From contig NZ_VDGG01000015.1 of the NCBI RefSeq assembly GCF_006861775.1, positions 31,866 to 95,865 of the forward strand: a DNA stretch of 64,000 bases. The letters run 5' to 3'. The stretch is from Psychrobacillus soli. GTDB taxonomy: Bacteria; Bacillota; Bacilli; Bacillales_A; Planococcaceae. Under the pieces are notes generated by a model. It was not told the origin of the DNA, did not search any database, and saw nothing but the letters and a program-made list of their open reading frames with translations. A program made the position numbers and the translations under genes. This document shows, one piece after another, positions 29,980-37,608 of this stretch. Each line of letters opens with the position of its first letter. Within the stretch, counting starts at the first letter, position 1.

Positions 29980-30684
29980 TTATTTTAGTTTAGCCTCTTG
30001 TATCTTTACGATTTCCACTAATTGATCCCAACTTTGAATTTCGTACGTTGGTTGGATTGCAGTCACATTCGTTTTCACATGCGGGTTAAACCAACAAGTG
30101 TCGATACCAAAGTTATTGCCGCCTTGAATATCGGAAGAAAGCGAATCACCAATCATCAACACTCGAGATTTATCGGATACTTGGAGTTTGTCCAATATAT
30201 GTTTGAAAATCTCCATTTGTGGCTTTTGAAATCCTGCTTCTTCTGAAGTTACAATTACTTCAAACAAGTCTTTTAAAGAAGACCCACCTATCCTTGCATG
30301 CTGCGCTAGTTGAAACCCATTTGTTAATACTGCAAATCTACAGCCTGAAAGATTTGCAAGCATTTCTTCTACGCCTTCCATCATATGTACTTCTTTTCCC
30401 AAATTCTCTATATACTTATGCCCAAAAACTTCGGCATCTATGTCCAGTGCATGTTCCAAAAATAGCTGTTTAAATCTTTCTACTTTAATATTTGCTAAAG
30501 TTGTTCGTCCCTGTTCCAAATCATCCCATAAAACTTTACTTATCGCTTTATAGCTAGGAAGATAATCTTTCACACCATTCGGTAAACCATACTCCATAAA
30601 TAGATTGTGGAGTGCATGCTTCTCTGTCATCCCAAAATCAAACAATGTATCATCCAAATCGAATAACAAAACATCATATCTCAT
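29980..30684 (-). CDS. YjjG-type HAD hydrolase (pyrimidine nucleotidase-like)
   Basis: 234 residues of the haloacid dehalogenase superfamily. Motif I is FDLDDTLFDF at 8-17, motif II VLTNG near 117, motif III lysine in EAGFQKPQMEIF near 150, and motif IV IGDSLSSDIQGG near 178. A helical cap lies between motifs I and II. The order and cap match the YjjG/YfnB group, which dephosphorylates non-canonical pyrimidine nucleotides; that substrate is inference. It is a single gene in its own unit. Confidence 0.86.
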   Translation of the reverse strand: MRYDVLLFDLDDTLFDFGMTEKHALHNLFMEYGLPNGVKDYLPSYKAISKVLWDDLEQGRTTLANIKVERFKQLFLEHALDIDAEVFGHKYIENLGKEVHMMEGVEEMLANLSGCRFAVLTNGFQLAQHARIGGSSLKDLFEVIVTSEEAGFQKPQMEIFKHILDKLQVSDKSRVLMIGDSLSSDIQGGNNFGIDTCWFNPHVKTNVTAIQPTYEIQSWDQLVEIVKIQEAKLK

Positions 30685-30734
30685 TCTTATCCCGTCCTTC
30701 TACTAACATGATAATTTCTATTTTACCACATATG

Positions 30735-30761
30735 AAAAAGAACCCCGGATTTCCGAGGTTC
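30735..30761 (-). terminator. Terminator of the cyd operon
   Basis: GAACCTCGG / CCGGGGTTC stem with an AAAT loop, then TTTTTCAT on the minus strand. It overlaps the last codon and stop of the small cydS ORF, so that ORF is the end of the cyd transcript. Confidence 0.85.
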
Positions 30762-30864
30762 ATTTATCCTTAACTGCTCCGTCCTTCGAAGCAGCCCAAA
30801 ATGCTACAACAATAGCTAGTATCAGAACAATAAAAGGTGCATAAAAGATTAAAAAGTCAGTCAT
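30760..30864 (-). CDS. cydS: Cytochrome bd small subunit CydS
   Basis: A 34-codon ORF with a strong AAGGAGG site, starting 11 nt after the cydB stop. The product is one membrane helix with a short charged tail: it opens MTDFLIFYAPFIVLIL and ends with SKDGAVKDK. Length, position after cydB and the (F/Y)-A-P-hydrophobic pattern match CydS of the Geobacillus bd oxidase, the small third subunit that packs against CydA. The operon terminator begins inside its stop codon. Its shortness explains why gene finders commonly miss it. Confidence 0.82.
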   Translation of the reverse strand: MTDFLIFYAPFIVLILAIVVAFWAASKDGAVKDK

Positions 30865-30875
30865 ACTGTTCCTCC

Positions 30876-31901
30876 TTAGGCGTGATTGTCTTTTTTACCA
30901 CGTACGTAGTCTTTATTGAATAAAAATAAACGTAACAATAAATACAGAGATGGTATTAATAATGCAAGTCCTGCGATAAATGCAATAATGAGCGCAATCG
31001 CCATGGCTTCATTCGTAAAGCTATCGTAAATCGTCAAGTGCGGATACAGTAAATACGGCCGATGCGCAAAACCGTAGGCAAAAAAAGCGATGAGAAATTG
31101 TCCCACTAAAAGCCCAAACGCAAGTCCATAACTTCTTTTTTTAACTAAAAGCCAAACCGTTCCTAAAAACAATAAAAACGATAGACCGAATGCCCACCAA
31201 ATGTCCACCATGTTATTGTAATGCTCCGGATTATGTGAGCGGAGTTCTACCATAATTCCGGCTGCTGTGATGATTGTTGGCAATGCCCAAATGAGCGCAT
31301 ACTTTCGCATTAGTTTTAGCGCATCGGAATCACCTGCTTTATTGGCATACCATGTCAAAAATACAGCCGAAATATAAAGAACAGAAGTCAAACTAAGTAC
31401 AACAATGGCCCAAGTTAACGGACTAGTAAACAGCGCATGATAATCTAACACTGGAGACCCATTGACCATATCAATGAATCCACCTTCAGAAATGGTCAGT
31501 ACAATGGACAATGCTGCAGGTATAAATAACCCAGCTAATCCGTACATAAATGAATACCCTTTATGTCCCCTAGAGCCATATGTCTCAAACGCATAATACG
31601 ACCCTCGAATAGCAAGTAATATTAAAGCGATGCTTGCAGGCACTAAAAGTGTTGTTCCATAGTAAAACGCTGTTTTCGGAAAAAAACCAATGATTCCTAC
31701 AAAGAAAAATACTAAGAACACATTCGTTACTTCCCAGACTGGCGATAAATAACGTTGAATCACATTCGTCAAAATATGCTGTCTTCCGGTTAGTAAGCTG
31801 TATGCATTAAAAAAACCTGCGCCAAAGTCAATGGAGGCAACGATTAAATAACCAAATAAAAATATCCATAGTACCGTAATACCAATGATTTCTAACGTCA
31901 T
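30876..31901 (-). CDS. cydB: Cytochrome bd quinol oxidase subunit II
   Basis: Membrane partner of CydA in the high-affinity quinol oxidase. 341 residues with eight to nine helices; the opening IIGITVLWIFLFGYLIVASIDFGAG with Asp in helix I is typical of CydB, as are the WEVTNVFLVFF segment near 55 and RGSYYAFE near 104. The ATG overlaps the cydA stop by 4 nt, giving translational coupling. It is followed by cydS. Confidence 0.95.
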   Translation of the reverse strand: MTLEIIGITVLWIFLFGYLIVASIDFGAGFFNAYSLLTGRQHILTNVIQRYLSPVWEVTNVFLVFFFVGIIGFFPKTAFYYGTTLLVPASIALILLAIRGSYYAFETYGSRGHKGYSFMYGLAGLFIPAALSIVLTISEGGFIDMVNGSPVLDYHALFTSPLTWAIVVLSLTSVLYISAVFLTWYANKAGDSDALKLMRKYALIWALPTIITAAGIMVELRSHNPEHYNNMVDIWWAFGLSFLLFLGTVWLLVKKRSYGLAFGLLVGQFLIAFFAYGFAHRPYLLYPHLTIYDSFTNEAMAIALIIAFIAGLALLIPSLYLLLRLFLFNKDYVRGKKDNHA

Positions 31902-33244
31902 GAAATGTCAGCCCCCTTTTCAGCGTGACGATCTGCTAACTCTTTTTCTACTGGATTCCGTCTGAACATCCGAGTTAATACAACAATACTTCCGATTCCA
32001 AGTATTAAATATAATCCTGAAAATAAGATTAACATCGTATCGACTTGCCCACTAGTAGTAGCGGCATCTTCTACACGCATCAATCCTCTCAGTATCCAAG
32101 GCTGTCTCCCTACTTCTGCAAGCCACCAACCTGCTTCAATCGCTAACATCGTAAGTGGACCGCCTAAAACGATCAACCAACGGAACAGTTTTGACTCAAC
32201 GAGTTTCCATTTCATTTGCGTTCCTATCCAATATGCTGCTGAGAGGAAGGTCATCCAAACACCAATCGTCACCATGATGTCGAACAAATAATGAATATAT
32301 AATGGTGGAATTTCATCTTCTGGGAACTGATCCAGTCCGATTACTTCGGCAGTAGGATTGGAATGTGCAAGAATACTTAACGCATATGGAATTTTAATGG
32401 CATACTTCACTTCGCCATTATCTAGCACACCATACAATATAAGCGGCGCGTTTTCTTCTGTTTCAAAATGCCATTCGGCAGCTGCTAGTTTTTCGGGTTG
32501 ATATTCCGCCAAATATTTACCGGAGAAATCTCCAATAATAGCGGCCGCGATAGAAAATACAAGCCCGACTTTCATCGTTAAAAAAAGTGCCTTTTTATGA
32601 TATACATGATTCGAACCTTTTAATAATCGGAAAGCGGCGATTGCTGCTAATACAAAAGCGGAAGTCATATATGCTGTCACAACAACATGCGCAACTTTCG
32701 TAGGCATTGCTGGGTTGAACATCGCAACTAATGGACTAATATTCACCAGCTCACCATTCAGTACGTCAAAGCCTTGTGGTGCGTTCATAAATGCATTCAC
32801 GATTGTTATAAATACAGCAGATGCTGATGCCCCAATGGCTACTGGAATAAGTAATAATAAATGCTTCTTTTGGTTCTCAAAGCGATCCCATGTATACAAA
32901 TAAATACCGAGGAAAATGGCCTCAAAAAAGAACGCAAATGTCTCCAAAAATAATGGTAGTGCAATAACGTTACCAGCAAGCTCCATAAAATTCGGCCATA
33001 AAAGTGATAACTGCATCCCAATTGCAGTTCCCGTTACAACACCAACGGCAACGGTAATAACAAAGCCTCTTGCCCATCGTCTAGCAAGTAGTATGTAATG
33101 CTCATCATTTTTTTTAATCCCTACCCATTGGGCAATCATAATCATGAGTGGTACTCCGACTCCAATGGTTGCATAAATAATATGAAAAGATAAAGTCAGC
33201 TCGGTTAATACACGACTATAAAATATGGCCTCTTCATTTCCCAT
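31898..33244 (-). CDS. cydA: Cytochrome bd quinol oxidase subunit I
   Basis: Haem-bearing subunit that oxidises quinol and reduces O2 to water without pumping protons. 448 residues with nine helices, the short-Q-loop form usual in Firmicutes. The first haem ligand is the histidine in LSFHIIYATIG near 19. The conserved ETFAFFFEAIFLGIYLY near 100 and the GRQPWILRGLMRV motif near 385 are present. It sits 13 nt after the 31-codon ORF and overlaps cydB. Expression under low oxygen is expected from the family; no clear Rex or ResD site was seen. Confidence 0.96.
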   Translation of the reverse strand: MGNEEAIFYSRVLTELTLSFHIIYATIGVGVPLMIMIAQWVGIKKNDEHYILLARRWARGFVITVAVGVVTGTAIGMQLSLLWPNFMELAGNVIALPLFLETFAFFFEAIFLGIYLYTWDRFENQKKHLLLLIPVAIGASASAVFITIVNAFMNAPQGFDVLNGELVNISPLVAMFNPAMPTKVAHVVVTAYMTSAFVLAAIAAFRLLKGSNHVYHKKALFLTMKVGLVFSIAAAIIGDFSGKYLAEYQPEKLAAAEWHFETEENAPLILYGVLDNGEVKYAIKIPYALSILAHSNPTAEVIGLDQFPEDEIPPLYIHYLFDIMVTIGVWMTFLSAAYWIGTQMKWKLVESKLFRWLIVLGGPLTMLAIEAGWWLAEVGRQPWILRGLMRVEDAATTSGQVDTMLILFSGLYLILGIGSIVVLTRMFRRNPVEKELADRHAEKGADIS

Positions 33245-33257
33245 TCATTTTCACTCC

Positions 33258-33353
33258 TCAACTTCCGAAAATTCGTCCTATAATTGAAAGCGCCATGACG
33301 CCCGCAACAATAAATACAAGCCATATCAAATACTTTTCTTGCTTTTTGTACAT
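33258..33353 (-). CDS. 31-residue single-helix membrane protein upstream of cydA
   Basis: A short ORF with a strong GGAGGGAAGTG site before the ATG at 33353 and a TGA at 33258. The product starts MYKKQEKYLIWLVFIVAG, continues with a second half of the helix and ends GRIFGS. It is a positive N-terminus followed by one membrane helix. It ends 13 nt before the cydA start, so it heads the cyd transcript. I do not recognise a named family. Position and size suggest an accessory or assembly peptide of the bd oxidase; a leader-peptide role is the alternative. Confidence 0.65.
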   Translation of the reverse strand: MYKKQEKYLIWLVFIVAGVMALSIIGRIFGS

Positions 33354-33415
33354 TCACTTCCCTCCTTTTTTATATGTTACCCGGAAAACGGTTTATTTAA
33401 CATTATGCAAGAAAA

Positions 33416-33452
33416 TATAAAAAAACCAGCAATCATTTAAGAATGCTGGTTT
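33416..33452 (-). terminator. Terminator of dgkB
   Basis: AACCAGCA ... TGCTGGTT stem, flanked on the minus strand by TTTTTTTATATTTTC. It starts 7 nt past the dgkB stop; the A/T-rich other flank may also stop transcription in the opposite direction. Confidence 0.8.
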
Positions 33453-33458
33453 CGTTTT

Positions 33459-34373
33459 TTAAGGTCTATCTTGTTCACGAATTTCATCAATTGGGACAAA
33501 AACCTCTATATGTCGATATAAATTTTGGAATGTAGCTGGGATGTCGCCACCGTATTCTCCATCTAAGTTAAGGAGTACTTTTTCGTCTGATGTTACTTTA
33601 ATATGCCTTGCCTTTTTATAAATAACATGTGGATCTTCTAAATGATCGCCGCGAATAGCAAGCGACGCTAAACGGATAAATTCCGCCATATTCACTTTTT
33701 TCAAAATTAATAAAGAAAATTTTCCATCATTCACACTGGAACTCGGAGCAAGTTTTTCAAACCCTCCAACCGAATTGGTCAGCCCAACTAAAAACATCAT
33801 CGCTTCATCTTCAAACACTTCATCGTCATACTCAATTCGAACTTTCGTCGCATTAATCGATGGAAGCATTTCTATCCCTTTTAAATAATACGCCAGTTGT
33901 CCAAGCACTGTTTTTAGTTTACTTGGCACTTCGTATGTTAGCTCGGTAATCCGTCCGCCACCAGCAATATTAATAAAGTATCGTTCATTATTCACAAGTC
34001 CAACATCTACAGGGATTGTATCACCTTTTACAATGATTTCCACTGCTTTTTGTATATCTCTTGGAATATGCAAAGCTCTTGCAAAATCATTCGTCGTTCC
34101 CATCGGAATAAGACCAATTTTAGGACGATTTTCAGATTCACTTACACCGGCTACCACTTCGTTTAGTGTACCATCTCCACCAGCCGCAATAATAAGATCG
34201 AAGCCGTTTTCTACTGCTTTTTTCGCAGCGGAAATTGCATCTCCTTCACCTGTAGTTGCATGGCAAGATGTTTCGTATCCTGCAATTTCTAAAGACTCTA
34301 ATACTTCTGGTAGGTGCTTTTTGAAAAGTTCTCTTCCTGAAGTAGGATTATATATGATTCTTGCACGTTTCAT
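33459..34373 (-). CDS. dgkB: Diacylglycerol kinase DgkB
   Basis: Recycles diacylglycerol released by lipoteichoic acid synthesis to phosphatidic acid. 304 residues of the DAGK catalytic family: IIYNPTSGRE near 6, the nucleotide motif IIAAGGDGTLNEVVAGV near 62, and LIPMGTTNDFARAL near 88. A C-terminal beta domain ends with the LDGEYGGDIPATF segment. B. subtilis YerQ/DgkB occupies the same place next to gatB. It connects functionally with the LtaS-type enzyme elsewhere in the window. Confidence 0.94.
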   Translation of the reverse strand: MKRARIIYNPTSGRELFKKHLPEVLESLEIAGYETSCHATTGEGDAISAAKKAVENGFDLIIAAGGDGTLNEVVAGVSESENRPKIGLIPMGTTNDFARALHIPRDIQKAVEIIVKGDTIPVDVGLVNNERYFINIAGGGRITELTYEVPSKLKTVLGQLAYYLKGIEMLPSINATKVRIEYDDEVFEDEAMMFLVGLTNSVGGFEKLAPSSSVNDGKFSLLILKKVNMAEFIRLASLAIRGDHLEDPHVIYKKARHIKVTSDEKVLLNLDGEYGGDIPATFQNLYRHIEVFVPIDEIREQDRP

Positions 34374-34450
34374 ATTGATTTCCTTTCTGCTTCACAATTC
34401 TTTCTAGTCATAAGACTTCTTTTCTGAAGAAAAGGTTTCTTTGCATTACT

Positions 34451-34476
34451 AAAAGAGCCGACTTATGCCGGCCCCT
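34451..34476 (-). terminator. Terminator of the thioredoxin-like gene
   Basis: GGGCCGGC / GTCGGCTC pairing (6-8 bp, two wobbles) with an ATAA loop, followed by TTTTAG on the minus strand, 20 nt past the stop. Confidence 0.65.
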
Positions 34477-34496
34477 TTTCCGTATTCGAATTCTCT

Positions 34497-35060
34497 TTAT
34501 TTTTGAAGTGCTTGTAACCAGTTGTTACGTATGTCTTCGTAAACTGCTAAATGGAAATCTTTATTGTCTGTAAACTCTTTACTCATTTGTGCGTAAAATG
34601 CTTTTTGAACTTCTTCGAATGTTGGGTCTTCTTTATCAGGGAATTTTGCTCTGCCGTCCATTACGAACTGCTGTACTTTCTCCGCACGAGGTCCCCACTT
34701 AGCAATAACTTCTCCGTTGCTGTTTAACAATAAATAAACAGGAATTGAACGTCCACCATTCGTTAAATATTGGTCCATCAATTCAAGGTTTTCATCTCGA
34801 TATACTGCGCGTACTTCAAGGCTAGCCGCTTCGGCAATTCTGCGCACTATTGCATTATTCATCATCGCATCACCACACCAGTCTTCTGTAATAGCAAGTA
34901 CATGTGGTACTTTTTCTTTTAATAATTCGATAAATTCGTCATCCGCAGGAACTTCGAATTGATCATAGATGCTGAAAGATTCTTCTTTTTTCGTTGTCAT
35001 GTCGTCCATATATTGTGTAAGTGGTTTTGCGTTTTCAAAGTATTGTTGTTCTGTAGGCAT
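34497..35060 (-). CDS. Thioredoxin-family protein with WCGDA site
   Basis: 187 residues. A thioredoxin fold is suggested by HVLAITEDWCGDAMMNNAIV near 52-71 and by the cis-proline in GGRSIPVYLLLN near 105. The active site is WCGDA rather than WCGPC: only one cysteine is present, so classical dithiol exchange is unlikely. This one-cysteine group is widespread in Bacillales and its role is not defined. There is no signal peptide. The ATG at 35060 has AAAAGGGGGTCA upstream. Confidence 0.85.
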   Translation of the reverse strand: MPTEQQYFENAKPLTQYMDDMTTKKEESFSIYDQFEVPADDEFIELLKEKVPHVLAITEDWCGDAMMNNAIVRRIAEAASLEVRAVYRDENLELMDQYLTNGGRSIPVYLLLNSNGEVIAKWGPRAEKVQQFVMDGRAKFPDKEDPTFEEVQKAFYAQMSKEFTDNKDFHLAVYEDIRNNWLQALQK

Positions 35061-35176
35061 TCGAAATGACCCCCTTTTTACTTTAGTATACTTCGTTCTA
35101 CTAGCTTATTCAAATAAGTTGGTTAGCAAGATTTAGGGGAAAGTTTCGTTACGAAATATTGATGGACTTTATAGAG

Positions 35177-35402
35177 ATAGTGCGTCTTAGAGAGCTCTAT
35201 TAGGTGACCGCTGTGATTTTCGCTGCAGGACGGACGCTTTCCGTGGGATGAGTGATGAGCCTTCACCGCCGCTTGCGCGTTGTGAAATCTCATCTTACTC
35301 ACACAGAGGAACAAAGGCTAAGAACGCTACATCGTGTGGCAACGCCTTCGTGACCAACATCCTGTTGGCCTCCACTGGAGTCGCCGTCTGCAACGAAAAT
35401 CA
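35177..35402. repeat. Intergenic repeat with terminal inverted repeats
   Basis: A 189-bp core from 35214 to 35402 is bounded by near-perfect inverted ends: TGATTTTCGCTGCAGGACGG at the left, and the right end read in reverse as TGATTTTCGTTGCAGACGG. The left flank from 35177 (GTGCGTCTTAG ...) is also shared with the inverted piece at 36.1 kb. Inside are GGACGCTTTCCGTGGG and GGAGTCGCCGTC, which resemble a repeat family scattered through many Bacillales genomes. It carries no transposase, so it is MITE-like or REP-like. Confidence 0.65.
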
Positions 35403-35595
35403 ATGAAAAAACACTAACTTACAGTGTCCGAAATTAACAATAAGTGGTTGAACGAGACAATCTTGCCTTTGAACAAGACAAACTAGTCGAGCAGATGCTG
35501 GCCAGGCGAAATCGGCGGGCTTCTAGGCATATTATTCCTATAATATGTTGAAATCATGGTGGTCTCAATACAAGTAAACTTGCTATAGTAAGAAA
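35403..35595. other. Spacer with a duplicated array flank
   Basis: No gene. Its last part (about 35525-35595, with TATTCCTATAATATG and CAAGTAAACTTG followed by GTAAGAA) recurs as a diverged copy just before the second array (about 35810-35875). The copies are 280 bp apart, so flank and array were duplicated together. Confidence 0.5.
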
Positions 35596-35700
35596 TTAGT
35601 TGCCTTCATCGGCAATTTAGTTGCTCTCATGCTGATTTTAGTTGCTTTCGTACTGAAATTAGTTGCTTTCAATAGCTTTTCGATTGCCCTTAGCCATTCT
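35596..35700 (+). repeat. 21-bp repeat array A (five units)
   Basis: Five consecutive 21-bp units at 35596, 35617, 35638, 35659 and 35680. Each begins TTAGTTGC(T/C) or a close variant and has about 11 variable bases. The last unit runs into a conserved flank TTAGCCATTCTTTGG. It lies downstream of the gatB terminator. Reverse complement core: RAGCAACTAA/CCAA. Confidence 0.85.
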
Positions 35701-35875
35701 TTGGAATTTTGCTCGAAGGTGTGAGACCCTGCAAGCGCGTTAGCAACGTAGCGGCTCGTCACTCGCCCGATGGAAATATAGCGGTCTCCTTACTTAAGCT
35801 TGCTACAACACAGTATCCCTATTATACGTAAACACTATAGCCATCTCACTCCAAGTAAACTTGATTTTGTAAGAA

Positions 35876-35980
35876 TTAGTTGCTTTCGCTGGTAATTTAG
35901 TTGCTCTCATACTTGATCTAGTTGCTTTCAGACTAGAACTGGTTGTTTTCAATCACTAGTTGGTTGCTCTAAGCCATTTA
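35876..35980 (+). repeat. 21-bp repeat array B (five units)
   Basis: Five units at 35876, 35897, 35918, 35939 and 35960, exactly 280 bp after array A unit for unit. Cores are TTAGTTGC, TTAGTTGC, CTAGTTGC, CTGGTTGT and TTGGTTGC. The last unit again runs into CTAAGCCATTTACTGG. The variable halves differ from those of array A. Confidence 0.85.
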
Positions 35981-36048
35981 CTGGATACACTCCATGAAAA
36001 GATAATTGTTTTAATCGAGAATATACTAAATAAGAAAGCAATTTCCAT

Positions 36049-36110
36049 TGATTTTCGCTGTAGGTTGCCACTGCAGCGAAAATCACGGCGGCCACTAAGA
36101 CGCATTATCC
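36049..36110. repeat. Inverted miniature of the 35.2-kb repeat end
   Basis: TGATTTTCGCTG (36049-36060) and CAGCGAAAATCA (36074-36085) form a perfect 12-bp inverted repeat around 13 nt. Read on the minus strand, the sequence from about 36110 down to 36074 repeats the left flank and left end of the 35.2-kb element (TGCGTCTTAG ... CCGCCGTGATTTTCGCTGCAG). It looks like an internally deleted, inverted copy. Confidence 0.65.
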
Positions 36111-36125
36111 CTAAATTACGCGTAA

Positions 36126-36168
36126 TAAAAAAAAGTGGCATACTCTATAGTAAATAGAGTATGCCACA
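36126..36168 (-). terminator. Terminator of gatCAB
   Basis: A perfect 14-bp stem GTGGCATACTCTAT / ATAGAGTATGCCAC with a 5-nt loop, followed on the minus strand by TTTTTTTTATTACG. It is 12 nt past the gatB stop. Confidence 0.93.
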
Positions 36169-36179
36169 GAATTTAGTAT

Positions 36180-37607
36180 TTATCTTTTTACGATTTCTTC
36201 GTTTAAGATTTTATTGACAAGTGGTGGGTTCGCTTGTCCTTTTGTAGCTTTCATAATTTGACCTACTAAGAATCCAATTGCACGGTCTTTCCCGTTTTTG
36301 AAGTCTTCGATAGATTGTGGATTTGCATCCAGTGTTGCTGTGACAATTTCACGAAGTGCGCCTTCGTCTGAAATTTGTACTAAGCCTTTTGCTTTTACAA
36401 CTTCCGCAGCGTCTCCGCCGTTATCGGCAAGTTCTTTGAATACTTTTTTCGCGATTTTCGATGAAATCGTGCCATCGGAAATTAGCTTGATCATACCAGC
36501 TAGATTAGATGGTGTCAGTTTGATGTCTTTTAATTCTTTTTGATCCGCATTTAAGTACGCAGAAACTTCACCCATTAACCAGTTGGAAGCAAGCTTCGCA
36601 TCTGCTTCAAGTGCAATTGTTTCTTCAAAGAAATCTGCCATTTCTTTTGTTAATGTTAATACCATTGCATCATATGCCGGAAGTCCAAGGTCTTCGATAT
36701 AACGTTTTTTACGAGCATCTGGAAGCTCTGGAATTTCAGCTCGCACACGCTCTAACCACGCATCATCAATAACGATGTCTACTAAGTCTGGCTCTGGGAA
36801 ATAACGATAATCGTCTGTTCCTTCTTTGACACGCATAAGAATTGTTTTGCCTGTCTTCTCATCAAAACGACGAGTTTCTTGCTCGATAATTCCACCTGCA
36901 TTTAATACTTCTGCTTGACGAATTTCCTCATGCTCTAGCCCTCTACGTACAAAGTTGAAAGAGTTTAAGTTTTTCAACTCTGTTTTTGTACCAAATTCTT
37001 CTCGGCCATATGGACGTATAGAAATGTTAGCATCACAACGTAAAGATCCTTCTTCCATTTTACAGTCAGATACTTCTGTGTATTGGATAATAGATTTTAC
37101 TTTTTCAAGGTAAGCATATGCTTCCTCAGGAGTACGAATATCTGGTTCTGATACAATCTCCACTAATGGAGTCCCTTGACGGTTAAAGTCAACTAAAGAA
37201 TAGCCATCCGTATGTGATAGTTTACCTGCATCTTCTTCCATATGAAGACGTGTAATACCGATACGTTTTGTCTCTCCGTTAACTTCAATTTCCACCCAAC
37301 CATTTTTTCCGATTGGCTTATCAAATTGGGAGATTTGGTACGCTTTCGGATTGTCTGGATAGAAATAGTTTTTACGATCAAATTTTGTATGTTGTTCGAT
37401 TTCCATGTTTAGTGCAAGAGCGGCACGCATTGCGAAATCAACTACGTTTTTATTTACTACAGGTAGCACTCCAGGATATCCAAGATCTACTACTGTTGTA
37501 TTTGTATTTGGTTCAGCACCAAAGTGATTAGGTGCTGAAGAGAAGATTTTAGAGTTTGTTTTTAACTCTACGTGCACTTCTAATCCAATAACTGTTTCAA
37601 AGTTCAT
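36180..37607 (-). CDS. gatB: Asp/Glu-tRNA(Asn/Gln) amidotransferase subunit B
   Basis: tRNA-binding and kinase subunit of GatCAB, which converts misacylated Glu-tRNA(Gln) to Gln-tRNA(Gln). 475 residues from the ATG at 37607, which follows the gatA stop by 1 nt and has GAGGG before it; a 21-codon upstream extension overlaps gatA and is unsupported. It opens [15 protein letters not shown]. Metal and ATP-site residues are seen in [14 protein letters not shown] near 115 and the YRYFPEPDL motif near 275. A GatB/YqeY tail domain spans 330-475. Confidence 0.97.
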   Translation of the reverse strand: MNFETVIGLEVHVELKTNSKIFSSAPNHFGAEPNTNTTVVDLGYPGVLPVVNKNVVDFAMRAALALNMEIEQHTKFDRKNYFYPDNPKAYQISQFDKPIGKNGWVEIEVNGETKRIGITRLHMEEDAGKLSHTDGYSLVDFNRQGTPLVEIVSEPDIRTPEEAYAYLEKVKSIIQYTEVSDCKMEEGSLRCDANISIRPYGREEFGTKTELKNLNSFNFVRRGLEHEEIRQAEVLNAGGIIEQETRRFDEKTGKTILMRVKEGTDDYRYFPEPDLVDIVIDDAWLERVRAEIPELPDARKKRYIEDLGLPAYDAMVLTLTKEMADFFEETIALEADAKLASNWLMGEVSAYLNADQKELKDIKLTPSNLAGMIKLISDGTISSKIAKKVFKELADNGGDAAEVVKAKGLVQISDEGALREIVTATLDANPQSIEDFKNGKDRAIGFLVGQIMKATKGQANPPLVNKILNEEIVKR

Positions 37608-37608
37608 A

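Noticed and set aside
33354..33420. Rex operator before the cyd operon
   Set aside because: No TTGTGAA-N6-TTCACAA-like palindrome could be found.
35123..35314. 63-codon minus-strand ORF in the 35.2-kb gap
   Set aside because: It lies inside the TIR repeat element. Translations of this repeat commonly appear as spurious hypothetical proteins; no ribosome site.
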